This document shows positions 1 to 11,038 of a stretch of 64,000 bases of DNA, in pieces. The DNA is from Nephrocerus scutellatus. Its lineage: Eukaryota > Arthropoda > Insecta > Diptera > Pipunculidae. The stretch lies in the NCBI GenBank assembly GCA_947095585.1, contig OX352762.1, positions 29,674,669 through 29,738,668 of the forward strand, in the 5' to 3' direction. The translations under genes and the position numbers were made by a program. How positions within the stretch are numbered: position 1 is the stretch's first letter; each line of letters starts with the position of its first letter. The notes below the pieces were generated by a model. The model was not told the DNA's origin and searched no databases. It worked only from the letters and a program-made list of their open reading frames with translations.

Positions 1-152
1 TTTTGGATACGGCATTAAATTGTAGGTCCTTTCCATTTATGTGCAAAAATATAGCACCCACAAAAGGAATGGTCACAAAAAGCTAGTGTTGTGTTGGACC
101 GCGCAACAGTATTTCGGGTCAAATATTATTATTAATATTATTATTTATTAGA
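1..152 (+). repeat. 3' part of a SINE copy, truncated by the window edge
   Basis: Positions 1-120 align by eye with the body of the tRNA-headed SINE at 59229-59498: both share the order GGAT(A/C)CGGC, TTAAATTGT, CCTTCCATTT, a core with AAAAATAT, GGTC and AAGCTAG, and TTGGACCGC. This copy continues into a low-complexity ATT/TTA tail (about 122-152), typical of a SINE 3' end. The head would lie outside the window. Confidence 0.55.
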
Positions 153-540
153 CAGAAACCAGATCAGAGGGAGTGAAATATTTCTTGCTCCGTGAGAAAA
201 AATATTTCGCATAATTTTGGCGATAGCGAATATGTGGTCATTCTAACAAAGCTAGTCATTAACGCACATGCCGAGAATTACGAGTTTTTAATTTTCCTCT
301 ATGAAAGTGCCATTTATGGATAATAGCTGTGTATTTAGGATTTGCTTGGATGACAGGAGCATTGGGTTTTAGAAGTTAAAGTCTACTCTATTATTTTTTC
401 CCACATGAGAAGGGAAGTTACGTTCCTCAAACTTATATGAGAATCTGAGAGTGCTGTCGTCAGCAAAGGAGTAAATTGGATTAGCAGTAATGGATAAGAG
501 ATCATTAATAAAAAAACAATCCATGAAAATTCAAATTTTT
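153..540. other. AT-rich stretch, no gene seen
   Basis: No coding exon, RNA gene or clear repeat structure is visible here. A short minus-strand open frame (383-568) has no recognisable motif and is low complexity. Confidence 0.5.
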
Positions 541-544
541 CATT

Positions 545-1620
545 TAAATACTCTATAAGGAGATACATAAGTGTGCAAAGTTTGAACCGGGTTAATTTAG
601 AAAAAATTAATATAAGAGACCCTTTACTTAAATTTTTTTTACAAAAACTATTGTCAACTATTTATACACATGTGTAAAAAATGTATGGTAGCCCCCACCT
701 AGGGGCCCGAATTTCAATAGGAAGTGTTGTCATCGGAGATACACATGTGTTTAAAAATTGAATAAAATCGGGCAAATTTTTAAAAAATGTATAAAAATTT
801 TACAAAAAGTTTTATCCATTGGAGATACACATGTGTTTAAAATTTGAAGAAATCAGGCTAATTATTAAAAAAAAAATTTATGGGCACACCTTGCGCCTCA
901 GGGCCCGTTCACTACAAAAGTTTTACAGAAGGTCTTTTCCATCGGAAATACACATGTGCCCCAAATTTGAAGAAAATCGGGCTAGTTTTAAAAAATGTAT
1001 ATGGACCTCAGGGCCTTCAGGACCCGGTCACTCCAAAAATTTTACAAAAAGCTTTGTCCATTGGAGATCACATCTGTTTAAAAATTGAATAAAATCGGGC
1101 AAATTTTTAAAAAATGTATATGGGCCTTAGGGCCCTCAGGGCCTTGTCACTCCAAAAATTTTACAAAAAGTTTTATCCATTGGAGATACACATGTGTTTA
1201 AAATTTGAAGAAATCAGGCTAATTATTAAAAAAAAAATGTATGGGCACACCTTGCGCCTCAGGGCCCGTTCACTACAAAAGTTTTACAGAAGGTCTTTTC
1301 CATCGGAAATACACATGTGCCCCAAATTTGAAGAAAATCGGGCTAGTTTTAAAAAATGTATATGGACCTCAGGGCCTTCAGGACCCGGTCACTCCAAAAA
1401 TTTTACAAAAAGCTTTGTCCATTGGAGATCACATCTGTTTAAAATTTGAAGAAATCGGGTTAATTTTTAAAAAATGTATATGGTGCCCCTCGGCCCACAG
1501 AAAGTTTTGTCCATCGGAAATACACATGTGTTTAAAATGTGAAGAAAATTGGGCGAATTTTTAAAAAATTTATATGGGCTCTCCGTTAACTATTCTGTCG
1601 GATAGATCTGCTTAAAAAAA
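545..1620 (+). repeat. Array of ~120-bp foldback-type subrepeats with a 361-bp higher-order duplication
   Basis: The stretch is built from degenerate ~120-bp units with a recurring order: AAAATGTATATGGG, a GC-rich block (CTCAGGGCCC), CACTCCAAAAATTTTACAAA, GTCCAT(T/C)GGAGATACACA, TTTAAAATTTGAAGAAA and ATCGGG. A longer block at about 805-1075 is repeated almost exactly at about 1166-1436, offset 361 bp, so the array grew by duplicating three-unit blocks. Open frames here are translations of the repeat. The same units form the arms of the foldback element at 1825-2983. Confidence 0.75.
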
Positions 1621-1824
1621 TTTATTACTTCCAATATCTGACTATGTACAATAGTCATACTCTGGATGTAAAAATAATATCGATATCCTTCTTATCCTTG
1701 CTTATGGAAAGAAGAAGGAAAAACAAACCCCCTAGGACTCGGGGCGCGCTCAACCTAAAAATTTAACAAAACGTTTTGTTCATCGGAGAAACAAATGTGT
1801 TTAAAATGTGAAGAAAATCGGGTT

Positions 1825-2983
1825 CATTTTTAAATTCTCTATATTAACTTCGCGTGCCCGTGGGTTTGTGTGTGGATTTGTTTGTGGATTTGAGTGTGGA
1901 TTTTTGTGTCATGGAATCTTGCGATCAATTTTTACCCCACTTTCCATAGCCCGATTTTATTGAAATTTTGCACACATGTATATTTCCGGTGACAATACTT
2001 TCTATTACAATTTCGCCCTCGGACCTTGGGGTCGGGGGGCTTCCATACAAATATTTTAAAAAATGTACCCGATTTTCTTAACATTTTATACAAATGTGTA
2101 TCTCCGATGGAAAACACCTTTTGTAAAAAAAATTTTTAATAAAATTAACCCGATTTTCTTCAAATTTAATACACATGTGTATCTCCGATAGACAACACTT
2201 TTTGTAAAAAATTTGGAGACCCCGGGCCCGGGTTCGTGGGGCTCAATAAATTTTTTTAAAAAAATTAACCCGATTTTCTTGAAATTTAATACACATGTGT
2301 ATCTCCGATAGACAACACTTTTTGTAAAAAAATTGGAGACCCCGGGCACGGGTTCGTGAGGCCCCATAAATTTTTTTAAAAAATAACCCGATTTTCTTTA
2401 AATTTAATACACATGTGTGTCTCCGAAAGACAAAACTTTTTGTAGAAAATTTGGAGACCCTGGGTCCCGGGGTCGGGGGGCCCCAACATTTTAACTCCGA
2501 TGGGCAACACACATACCCATCTCCTATTAGAGAATTTACATGAAAAATTGTATTTTTATGGGCTGTTTTTAATTTTTTTAAATTTGTATGGGTCTAACGA
2601 CCCCAGCAATTTACAAAAGTGTTGTCCACGAAGATACAAATGTAATTGAAGAAAATCTGGTTAATTTTTTTAAAAAATTTGTATTGGCCCCCACGACCCC
2701 GGGGCCCGAGATCTTCAAAATTTTTACAAAAAGTGTTGTCCATCGGACATGCACATGTATATAAAATCGGGTAAATTTTGTAAAATATTTGTATGGGAGC
2801 CCCCCCACTCCGAGGTCCGAGGGACCCCAATTTAATAGAAAGTGTTGTCATCGGATATATGCATGTGTGCAAAGTTTCAATAAAATCGGACTTTGAGAAG
2901 TGGGTTAAAAATTGCTTGAAAGAAACCACAACAAACAATCAAACACACGGGCACGCGAAGTTAATATAGAGAATTTAAAAATG
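1825..2983. mobile_element. Foldback-like DNA element with 38-bp TIRs and subrepeat arms
   Basis: The ends are inverted copies. The left end (1825-1862) contains AATTCTCTATATTAACTTCG then CGTGCCCGTG; the right end (2946-2983) is its reverse complement, matching over about 38 bp. Inside the TIRs both flanks continue as inverted versions of one sequence (CCCGATTTTATTGAAATTTT at the left, its complement near 2870-2890), so the arms are long. The core holds ~120-bp units, left-hand units inverted relative to right-hand ones, around a centre near 2520-2590. No transposase is seen, so it is non-autonomous. The family resembles Drosophila Foldback or Galileo elements in architecture only; it was not matched by sequence. 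No target-site duplication could be fixed. Confidence 0.7.
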
Positions 2984-2999
2984 AGAAATAGTGATGGAG

Positions 3000-3670
3000 A
3001 CAGAACAGAGCCCTGCATTTATGTGATGAAAAGAAAGCTTTTAAACCAATAAAGCAGTCATCGACTGCATAAGCACGAATTTTTTTTTAAAGAGCTTGAT
3101 GCTAAACGCTGTCCAATGCCTTGTAAATATCAAATGCAACAACGTTGCTTTCACCAAATTGATGCACGTTGCCCACGAAATCCGTACTGCCAGTCACGAA
3201 GAATTTAGAAAATTTCAAGATATTTCATGAGCTGATAATTAATCAGCGTTTCCATGACTTTTGAAAGAACGGATATAAGTGCTAAGGGTCGGTACAAAGA
3301 GATAGACTATGGCTAGACAAAGGCTGTTTTCCAACGGGTCCGGAAGAATAGGATGGATGGGAAAGCGTACGCAATGCTAATGCCAGCTTGGAAGAACACT
3401 AATGGGGAAATGCCATCTGACCCACCAGATTTGTGATTGATTCACAATACACAACACCATAACACAAACCTGACGAAAACGTACCGAAGTTCTCTGAGCT
3501 CTGAGCGCCGATCACCAAGAAATAATGCATACGCGAGTTAGATTCGAGTCGGCGGCCCTTCGCAAAGAAGAGAGCAGAATCAACAGTTGTCTGCGATAGA
3601 ACTCGCCTGATTTCAGGATGATTAAGTCCTAGGGCTGAGATGCCAGAGATAAAAGAAACGGACACTCATT
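3000..3670 (-). pseudogene. Jockey-like LINE reverse transcriptase relic
   Basis: The minus strand reads as broken reverse transcriptase: a run ending in ITNLVGQMAFPH (3399-3665), then in shifting frames LSKVMETLINYQLMKYLE and DWQYGFR, the hallmark of jockey-clade RTs upstream of the catalytic palm. Several stops and frameshifts separate these blocks, so it is a dead fragment. No tail or target duplication is visible. Confidence 0.6.
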
Positions 3671-4500
3671 AAAAACTGTCATTAGTACTGGTGACTTCAT
3701 TTTAGGCAGTAGTTATAAAGATCGGAATAACAGTCTTGACGATGAATGTAAGCTAGCGACGAAACGTTAGAATGTGGTTCCCAATGCAATACAAATCTCA
3801 TTGAACGGCATAGAACAGTACAGAAAGCGGAACTTCTACAAAATAGTCCGCGGTATGACGCAATATGTTGCGTTGCACATGCTGTAGGCAAAGAGGGTAA
3901 ACTGATCGCCGATTTTAATGGGATCTTACCCACCTTGCAGCATGAAGCATACTCATTGTATTATCTTCCTATCTGGCGTTGCTGCCTTGTAGGAGTAAAC
4001 CTTACAGCCCCACGATACATCCCCAGGTCCGCTCCAGGCAGTCCTCCGAAGAGTTCCACCTGGTCTCTCAGGCTCGGTTTCCCCAAAGGTCAACCTTATC
4101 CGTTGGGCAAGACAGCTCCCGTGGTACCAATTCGACCTTGGATAGGTACTCACATCAATGTCTTCGGAAATTTCAGGTTTGAGTGCCTGGGAATTTGCAA
4201 GGCAAAACCCTGTTGTACATCCGTCCGTAACCTAAGCCATCTTATTTGCCATCAGGATAGCAAGCTATCCCGAGTTTTCCAAACGCCATCTTGGTCAGAT
4301 CTGGCATCAAGGATCACCAATTGTTCAGGTATAAGTGCCTGGGCATTTGCAAGGCAAAACCCTGGCAGCACATCCTTCCGGAACTTCGAACCCTATCATT
4401 TTTGCCACTAGGACAGCAAGCCATCCTAGTCCCACCCACATATGTTAGAATTGAACACTTAAATACGAAGAGGTTGCCCAAATATAACGATCTGTAGTAC
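3671..4500. repeat. Unrecognised repeat region with a ~153-bp tandem duplication
   Basis: Two adjacent units (about 4175-4325 and 4328-4470) share TTCAGGT, GTGCCTGGG(A/C)ATTTGCAAGG and the following CAAAACCCTG, with a CAT(C/T)CTT...AGGA(T/C)AGCAAGC segment, offset about 153 bp. The flanking 3935-4170 is GC-richer than its surroundings and open over 158 codons, but the product has no recognisable domain. It may be the untranslated or gag-like part of an old retroelement. Confidence 0.4.
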
Positions 4501-5055
4501 CAGTGGCCCTTTCTAGGTCGCTAAGTACGAAAAGCATGCTCTAAGTACCCGCGATAACATGAATGGAAACAGACAAATGCGCACGATTGCTTAAAGCCAA
4601 CAAAGTATACTTAAGTCTGGTGCTTAGCAGAAAGCACTCTGACCTCTTAGCCGCGTTCGATAAGGAAGTCTTACAGAAATTTATTGGCTTCGTATGTGAG
4701 GAGGGACAAAATCGGTCCAGTAGTTTCCAAGATTAGCACATATAGTATATAGATTTATATCTTTTATTAACACATATATGCTCATTGAGGAACTCTTTTC
4801 AAAAAAAATTGAAAACAGAACCAAAAATTATTTTGCTTTGTCTATAGCGCAATGTAAGCGTGATTGACTATCAGCGTAAACGGCTCTCCCACGGTTCTAA
4901 TCAGTTTTCAATATTTTTATTTTTCTTCAAATAATATTGTCCTTCAAATAATAATTTTAAAATGTTTTATGTGTTTACGGCAATCAAGCTAGCCTAACTT
5001 CTTTCATTTATGATACTCCCTTCCGAAGAGACGGTTTATTATAACACATACGCTT
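4501..5055. other. No gene or element recognised
   Basis: AT-rich sequence with stops in all frames and no visible repeat. Confidence 0.5.
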
Positions 5056-5225
5056 TTCAAATTCTCTATATTAACTTTGCGTCCGGATGTTTTTTATTTG
5101 TTTGCTTGTTTGTGGATGGACACATTTGTGTTCAATTTCTTATCCACTTTCTAAGACCCGATTTTTAAACATTGCACACATTTGTATTTCAGATGACAAC
5201 ACTTTCTATAAAAATATGAAAATAT
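5056..5225 (+). repeat. Decayed end of the foldback family
   Basis: Starts with AAATTCTCTATATTAACTTT, the family TIR, followed by diverged versions of the subterminal blocks (CCACTTTCTAAGACCCGATT, TTGCACACATTTGTATTT, GACAACACTTTCTAT). The opposite end was not found nearby, so this is a solo or truncated end. Confidence 0.6.
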
Positions 5226-5854
5226 GACCAATTAAAGTGTAAGTTTTAGTACAAAGCATAAAAAAGCTCAATATAAAATTATAGAACTCCAAATATATTT
5301 GTGCAAGAATTTATGATCCAATTTTTTATGAAATTTAAATAAAATTTAATTTTAATGTAATTATTTTCGTAATACAAAAAAAAAAATATAGTAAGTACCC
5401 GAAATCAATTTAAACATAATTCCAACTTATAATGAAAGAGATCGAGGAATTTATTTTGGGAACGCCATCACCACTAGTATGTACGTTTGGACTTGTAACG
5501 CAATAGTTCTTGATACATCTTCAAATTAAACAAATTCCCCAAAAGTAGTATCCATTATTCTAAAATTTCAAAATAGAAAAATGCAGTTAAAAACTATAAC
5601 CAATTTTTAATTTGTCGATGCTTTATTTAAACAGTGACCAGGTTTACCAACACACAAATTAATATAAAGCTGGCGCTTTTCACATTTTTGACATTCGGTA
5701 CAGAATAAAAAAAATGCTATTTAATAACGACCATATTTGAATAATAATAATAATAATAATAATAGACACCTAGTGCACTTTAATTCAAACTTTACTTAAT
5801 TTGGCATTACTTGCAATATCGTATGTTTATTTTTTAAAGTTATAAGCGCTAATA
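5226..5854. other. No gene; short (AAT)n microsatellite
   Basis: AT-rich sequence; about 5742-5764 is a run of AAT trinucleotides. Nothing else recognised. Confidence 0.5.
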
Positions 5855-6536
5855 AGACGATGAACTTGTGTGCCGCAACATGTTGTTTTTGTTATTTACT
5901 CAAGGCGATCATGTAGGCGTAGCTAACGTCGGTAGGTAAATATCACCATGCCAACCAGCAGTTGAATATTAAAATATTTCTGTCGGTTGATAAACATCGC
6001 CCAAAATCGGATATAAGTAATTGTCGATGCGGGTATATGGTTTTCCTTACTGGGAATTCATTACTTTCCGCAACACGCATCCAGGAACCAACCTCGTTCT
6101 ATGTTTATCAAAAAACTTCAGCCTTTATATATATGTCCTTATATTCTTCACTTTTAACTTTCCAAATTTCTGGTCGAGCTTCCAAAAATTGGAAAAACTC
6201 TACCCAGAAATCAGTATTAACACTAGATGCCATGATGCCCTGGAAAAAAAATTTCCAATATATATATATATACATAAAAAATTTTCACAATAAATTTTTT
6301 TGTGCGCAATCTTATGATTGAACTGAGAAGAACCATGAAATTTTTTTAGAATGAAAAATTGTATGGCGGTGTGACAAAATGTGCTCAGACGATAAACGTG
6401 TTCGCGAACAACGAGAAAATCAAAATATTTTGAAATCCAGCGATCATGTTCGCGCTTCGCGAAACTCGCGAACAGCCCCTCACACGGACAAAATTCCCAC
6501 GAGCACAACATGTTGCGGCACACAAGTTCATCGTCT
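5855..6536. mobile_element. Non-autonomous DNA element with perfect 32-bp TIRs
   Basis: Positions 5855-5886 (beginning AGACGATGAACTTGTGTGCC) and 6505-6536 are exact reverse complements over 32 bp. The 682-bp interior has only short, unrecognised open frames and no transposase motif, so the element must be mobilised in trans or be dead. No target-site duplication is evident. The superfamily is undetermined. Confidence 0.7.
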
Positions 6537-7165
6537 GATGTAAGCTATACACTGCAAAAACATTCATAGCTCATAACCAATCAAGAGATCACGTAATACA
6601 TTTATTTAAATAAAAGCTTGCTTTGAAAAAATTTTTTTTCCTTATTTATTACTTTTATTTTTCAAATTAGGTTACTTTAATGTAAACCTTTTACCTGTAA
6701 TGCTGGTAGCCTTTTACAGAGCTCCAAAAATGAAGACCATTATTCTTTATTATTTATTAATTTTGACATTTAGTTTAATAGGTACATATGTATGTGTATC
6801 CGGCGACAATACTTTCTATTAAAATTTGAGAGTGATAGGCTGCGGGGTCGGGTGGCTCCCATACAAATTTTTTTTCCGGCATCAGATGATTTCATACTAT
6901 AGTGACTGTGTTCTGTGTGCGTTGTACGCTTTGGGCAGCGCTGCTTGCTTTACGATTGAGGTTGTTTTGTTGTTGGGTCGCAGTACTTTGTTTGTATTTT
7001 TTTATTTCATCATTTATAGTGGAATTCAGTATACTTTTGGTTATTATAGATTTTATATAAAAAAATTTAATTTTTATGGGTGGTTTATTTATATACGAGT
7101 ATTTAGCAGTGTTTTGCACACCAGTTTGACAGACGGAACACATACATATTTTGTCATATTTTAGA
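6537..7165. repeat. Mostly featureless, with one foldback-family fragment
   Basis: Positions about 6795-6880 match the foldback subterminal block (CCGGCGACAATACTTTCTAT, TTAAAATTTG, GGGGTCGGGTGGCTCCCATA). A 112-codon open frame overlapping it (6826-7164) is hydrophobic, low complexity and has no recognisable domain. The rest holds nothing recognised. Confidence 0.4.
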
Positions 7166-7169
7166 ACGC

Positions 7170-7637
7170 GTTGGATACCTCGGTATTCATGTGTGCAGGT
7201 AGTAAAGCAACATAACATTGCATTGTAACCAAGAATACATGTTTGTGTAAAATTTTACCTCAATTGGACAACGGGAAGTTGATCAAAATCGAGTTGCAAG
7301 ATTTGCAGCTCACAAACTTTTGAAATAAATTAATGCTTGTATCGTCCGAGCTCATCATTGGACCAACTCAGTGGAATAATAGCATTGTATTGTCATCAAG
7401 ACTGTTACATCTGTGCGAAATTTTAATTAAATTGAATGACGGTAAGTGCATCAAAATAGGCTTGCAAAATTTTAGACCGCAAAATTTAAAAAGCTTCTAC
7501 ATTCTAAGTCCATGGTTGGAACAGTCTATTTGTACCATAACATTGCATTGGCACCGGGACTACATGTTTGTGCATACATAATTTCAACTCAATTAGAGAA
7601 TGGGATGTTGATGAAATTTGAGTTGCAAGATTTGCAT
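7170..7637 (+). repeat. ~165-bp satellite monomers, left block
   Basis: Three diverged monomers are marked by CATTG(C/T)ATTG at about 7215, 7385 and 7545, each followed by CAT(C/A)(A/G)... and a TGTG-rich block, TCAATT(G/A)(G/A)A, then GTTGCAAGATTTGCA or a variant. Spacing is about 160-170 bp. The array resumes after a LINE insertion at about 8553. Confidence 0.55.
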
Positions 7638-8552
7638 AAACGCCGGTGTTCCTCTAGGCTCTGTTTTATCTCCGACACTCTTTCTGATTTTCATTAATGA
7701 TCTCCTATCCACCACCTCTAATCCTATCCATTCCTTTGCTGACGAAAGTACTCTAAACTTTTCATATGACTTCTCGCTTTCTGCACGCCACTCTTCGTCG
7801 CAAGTGGAACTTGAAAAACAACGTATGTAAAGCATGTTAAATTCTGACCTTGACAGCAGGTGGGGGACTAAATAATAGAGTTGAATTTAACGCTTCTAAA
7901 ACCCAATGCTGTCTTCTGTCGTCTAAGCGTAATTTAAACCCCCAACCTTTATCCATGAATGGATCTTGCATCAAAGAAACTGAAAACTCTCAATTCTCGG
8001 TATGTGCGATAACAAGCTTTGGAATGATTACATATTTGTCATCGCCAAAAATGCAGCGAGATGCTTAGGTTTCCTAAAACGGTGCAAGATGTACTTCACT
8101 CCTTCAGATCAAGGCGTATATTCGCCCTAAACTTGATAACAACTGCATTGTCTGGGCTTGAACATCGTAGAAATGTTTCCTGCCTCTCACTGTTTTATCG
8201 CTTTTTCCACAAGCGGTGTTCAAAAGAAATATCCAGATGCATCCCGCCCATTCTCCAACCCATCCGTAATACCCATGCCTCAACTCGAGCTCACGGGTCC
8301 ACCATTAACCCTATTTACGGACGTACTAACCAATTCAGAGATTCCTTCTTTAGCCGCACGATAGTCATGTGGAATAAATTGCCTGATTCTGTGTTTCCGC
8401 ATTTAAATGATCTGCAGTCGTTTAAGACACGCGTGCATAGACATCTCATCTTTTCCTCTCCCTAATTTCCTAACGCCCACGCTGTGCTAAGCATTATAAG
8501 GGGGCAAACCCCTTTAGCGTGTGTACATTATAAAAAAAAATTAAAATTGTAA
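7638..8552 (+). pseudogene. 5'-truncated jockey-like LINE inserted in the satellite
   Basis: The plus strand encodes the RT palm: INAGVPLGSVLSPTLFLIFI then FADE, where active elements have FADD, and downstream C-terminal blocks including WNKLPDSVFPHLNDLQSFKT in another frame (ending at about 8463). Frames switch several times and the catalytic Asp pair is changed, so it is inactive. The 3' untranslated part has GTGCTAAGCATTATAAGG, an AACCCCTTTAGCGTGTGTAC block and an A-rich tail (8531-8540). A second copy of this 3' end is at about 55672-55798. Confidence 0.75.
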
Positions 8553-8850
8553 AATAAAATAATGTTTGTTCCATCCGAGTCCATTATATGACCAGCTCAG
8601 TGGAACCATAACATTGTATTGTCATTAGAACTGTTTATCTGTGCGAGATTTCAAATCAATTGAATGACGGTAAGTGCATCAATATAGACTAGCAAAATTT
8701 GACGCAGACAAGTCTTTGAGGCTTCTACATCACAAGTCCATCATCGGAATAGTTAATTTGCAACGCAAATTGCATTGTTAGCATGACTACATGCTTATGC
8801 AAAGACTCAACTCAATTAAACAACGGGAAGTTGATGAAATCGAAACAACA
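8553..8850 (+). repeat. ~165-bp satellite monomers, right block
   Basis: Continues the array of 7170-7637: GTTCCATCCGAGTCCATTAT, CCATAACATTGTATTGTCAT, AATTGAATGACGGTAAGTGC and, one monomer later, GCAAATTGCATTG and ACGGGAAGTTGATGAAATCG. About 15 bp of the interrupted monomer were lost at the LINE insertion. Confidence 0.55.
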
Positions 8851-9060
8851 AAACAAAGTATTGTTTATTTTACTTTATTTTTTTTTCTATTTACAAGCGC
8901 AGTGCTTGATTAATAATATAAAAATATATATTTTGTCATGGCTCCTGAAGTATTAAAAAATCTTTAAAAAATGTATATCTAAGGTCTTGTAAAGCTAATA
9001 CTTTTACTTACCTTTTCTGGATCTGCTTTAGCAAAATTCTAATGTTAAATTTTTTTTCAT

Positions 9061-9300
9061 AAAAACTCTACCCCAGAATCGCGCTCGACCGCAGAACTTT
9101 TCAAAAAGGAAAACGAATAACGAACACGAAAGGCGAAAATCTTTTGTTTACATTTTTTTGTTGCATGTGTTCTTGTTGTGCTAGTATAAAGAGGGGTAAA
9201 TCTCCCAAAATATCAAGAGCTGTTTTAGCTCTACGGTAGAGTCGTTTTGAAGGGGAAACGAACAACTTGACGACCAAAAAAAAATCTGGGGCAGAGTTTT
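9061..9300. mobile_element. MITE with CTCTGCCCCAGA-type TIRs (copy 1)
   Basis: AAAACTCTACCCCAGA at the left end is mirrored by TCTGGGGCAGAGTTTTA at the right end. The interior has no coding potential. A second copy lies in opposite orientation at 52911-53130 with shared interior blocks (GGAAACG...CAA(C)TTG, TTTTGGGAGATTTA in the other orientation, TTTCGTGTTCG). Two copies with the same ends establish the element boundaries. Confidence 0.7.
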
Positions 9301-9371
9301 ACGAAAAAAAAATTAACATAAGTATTTCCTTCAGAGTTTAGTATGATCCGGAATGACGTGGTTTGACTATT

Positions 9372-9656
9372 GCTATATTGCTTTCAACAAGAAAATAAAA
9401 ATTACAACACAAACACATTGGATAGAACAGAAAGTGGTTAAGCGTTAACCAAAAAAAAGGTGGTTAAGAAATATTTAACCAAATTTTTATTTATAATTCT
9501 CACCACCAGAGTCGACTTTTAAAAATTATATATGGATAAGTTGGCAAACACATGAAACAAAAAATTGACCAAAATTTGGTTAGTTTTTGCTGTTGTATTT
9601 GATCAGCCGTTAACCACAAAAAAAACCTAACTCATTTGTTGAAAGCAATATAGCAT
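9372..9656. mobile_element. MITE with TATATTGCTTTCAACA TIRs (copy 1)
   Basis: The ends TATATTGCTTTCAACAA and TTGTTGAAAGCAATATAGC are inverted repeats; subterminal GTGGTTAAG and GGTTAAC blocks are also inverted. The copy at 13966-14249 is in opposite orientation. TA dinucleotides at both ends fit a TA target site as in Tc1/mariner-related MITEs, but this is inference. Confidence 0.7.
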
Positions 9657-9879
9657 ATGTTTACGTGTTTTCCGTCAATAGACACAATACAGTTGGGATT
9701 TTTTGTGTAGCTAGATATAAAAATAATTGTTCGCGAAAATGAAACAAATAAAATTAATTTCTATGAAATCATGTCAAATTTTTTTAAAATTATAGAAAAA
9801 ATTATAGTTCAGCAAAAAAAAAATTAATTTTAAAAAGCTTTTTGGAATTTCAGAAACGTTAGAAATGTAGTTTGTCTTA

Positions 9880-10330
9880 AATAAAATCACGTTTTATTTA
9901 TAATATAATCACAAGTACTTCATTGCACTTGGCACCGTATATCTTATTATATAAATTTTAACTTTCATAATTCATTTGAAATCTCGCACAGATGAATAGT
10001 TCTAATGACAATACACAAGATAAAATTGGGCCACGCCATTGCAAATGGTAAGTAATTTTCACCTTTCATTTGATACCAATTAACCCCTTAACATCTTTGA
10101 AAGCGTCTCTCACCAAAAGAGGAAGTTTCCACCAAACTCCGCCCACATGTCAGTGGTGGTGGATGATGGGCGAGGGGTGGTAGGTGGTTAAAATGTGAAA
10201 ATACCTTAACCCTATAATGCATATTTGGCGGTAGAGCTTTTTTAGTAATGAATGGTGGAACTTTCTCAAATAATTCCATAGAATTTGGTTTACTTATTCG
10301 GAGGAAATTATCATAATTCATAATCTAATT
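9880..10330. repeat. Degenerate relative of the foldback element at 41557-42547
   Basis: Blocks shared with 41945-42300 include CGTTTTATTTATAATATA, CACAAGTACTT, TTATTATATAAATTTT, and TTTTCACCTTTCATTTGA followed by ACCAAT. The order is kept but the copy is eroded, and inverted arms are not clear. Confidence 0.5.
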
Positions 10331-10599
10331 TTTCTAATTTTGTTAATAATTTCGAATATCCATATTCACTACGTTTTTAATAACATTTTTTCATTCAAAT
10401 TGTCTATTTCCGTTTATATTAATTTTTAATTTAAATTTTTATATTTAAACATTTTTACTATCTTTTTGACAGTTATTAGTAATTGCAAAACTAAAAAAAA
10501 AAATTAAAAATAATTGATGTTGATAAAGGAAAATAGAAGTCGCTGCATTAGTAATTCTTTGACACAGATAGTCGAGCAGAGTTAAGTGCTTATTAGCTC

Positions 10600-10844
10600 T
10601 ATTTTAGCTACATTTTATTTGCCGAGCGAGTTCTGAATTCGAATGTCAAAACCAGCCAAAACCAGTCAAACAGCAGGTTTTCACAATTCCAAAGAAGGAA
10701 TTCGACAGTGCAATTGTTGTTGTTAATAAAATACGGCTTTTATTGCCGAGGAATAAGGAATTACAACACCAGTTGCACTGTCGAATTCGTTCTTTGGAAC
10801 TTGAAAACCTGCTGGCCGGCTGTTTGGCTGTACATTTGCTGTGT
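10600..10844. repeat. Overlapping copies of the GCCGAGGAATAAGGAATT MITE
   Basis: Parts of at least two copies of the ~130-bp family are nested here: TTATTTGCCGAGCG...GAATTCGAATGTCAAAACCA (10612-10660), AACAGCAGGTTTT...CCAAAGAAGGAATTCGAC, then CCGAGGAATAAGGAATTACA (10745-10770) with the inverted internal block. The reference copies are 11908-12040 and 12797-12927. Confidence 0.55.
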
Positions 10845-11034
10845 TGCTTTGGCAAAGCCAGCTTGGCTTACAACAACAATCGCATAAGTATAAAGCCGAA
10901 GTTTATTTAATGTAAAACCAAAAAATTTTAAGGTATAGGAAACTAAAACCATTTTATAGTTATGATGCTCACCGTAAGGCGGTGTTGATGCTTTGAGATA
11001 TTAAAGAAAAACTAGCTTAGCATTACTAAAGCAA
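10845..11034. mobile_element. MITE with TTGCTTTGGCAAAGCC-type ends (copy 1)
   Basis: TTGCTTTGGCAAAGCCAGCT at the left end is mirrored, imperfectly, by AGCTTAGCATTACTAAAGCAA at the right. The interior (CAATCGCATAAGTATAAAGC, CATTTTATAGTTATGATGCT, CACCGTAAGGCGG) recurs at 53392-53579 with the same ends, and partially at 11146-11248. Confidence 0.65.
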
Positions 11035-11038
11035 CATA

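Noticed and set aside
819..1564. Overlapping 70-111-codon open frames
   Set aside because: They are translations of the ~120-bp repeat; the same peptide recurs in each block and in shifted frames, with no codon bias.
545..1620. CRISPR-like array
   Set aside because: Eukaryotic context; repeats are long, degenerate and without unique spacers.
3935..4411. 158-codon open frame
   Set aside because: Overlaps the 153-bp tandem duplication; composition is not protein-like and no domain is recognised.
6826..7218. Hydrophobic 110-codon frames on both strands
   Set aside because: Overlapping, low-complexity AT-rich frames that begin inside a foldback-repeat fragment; no domain.
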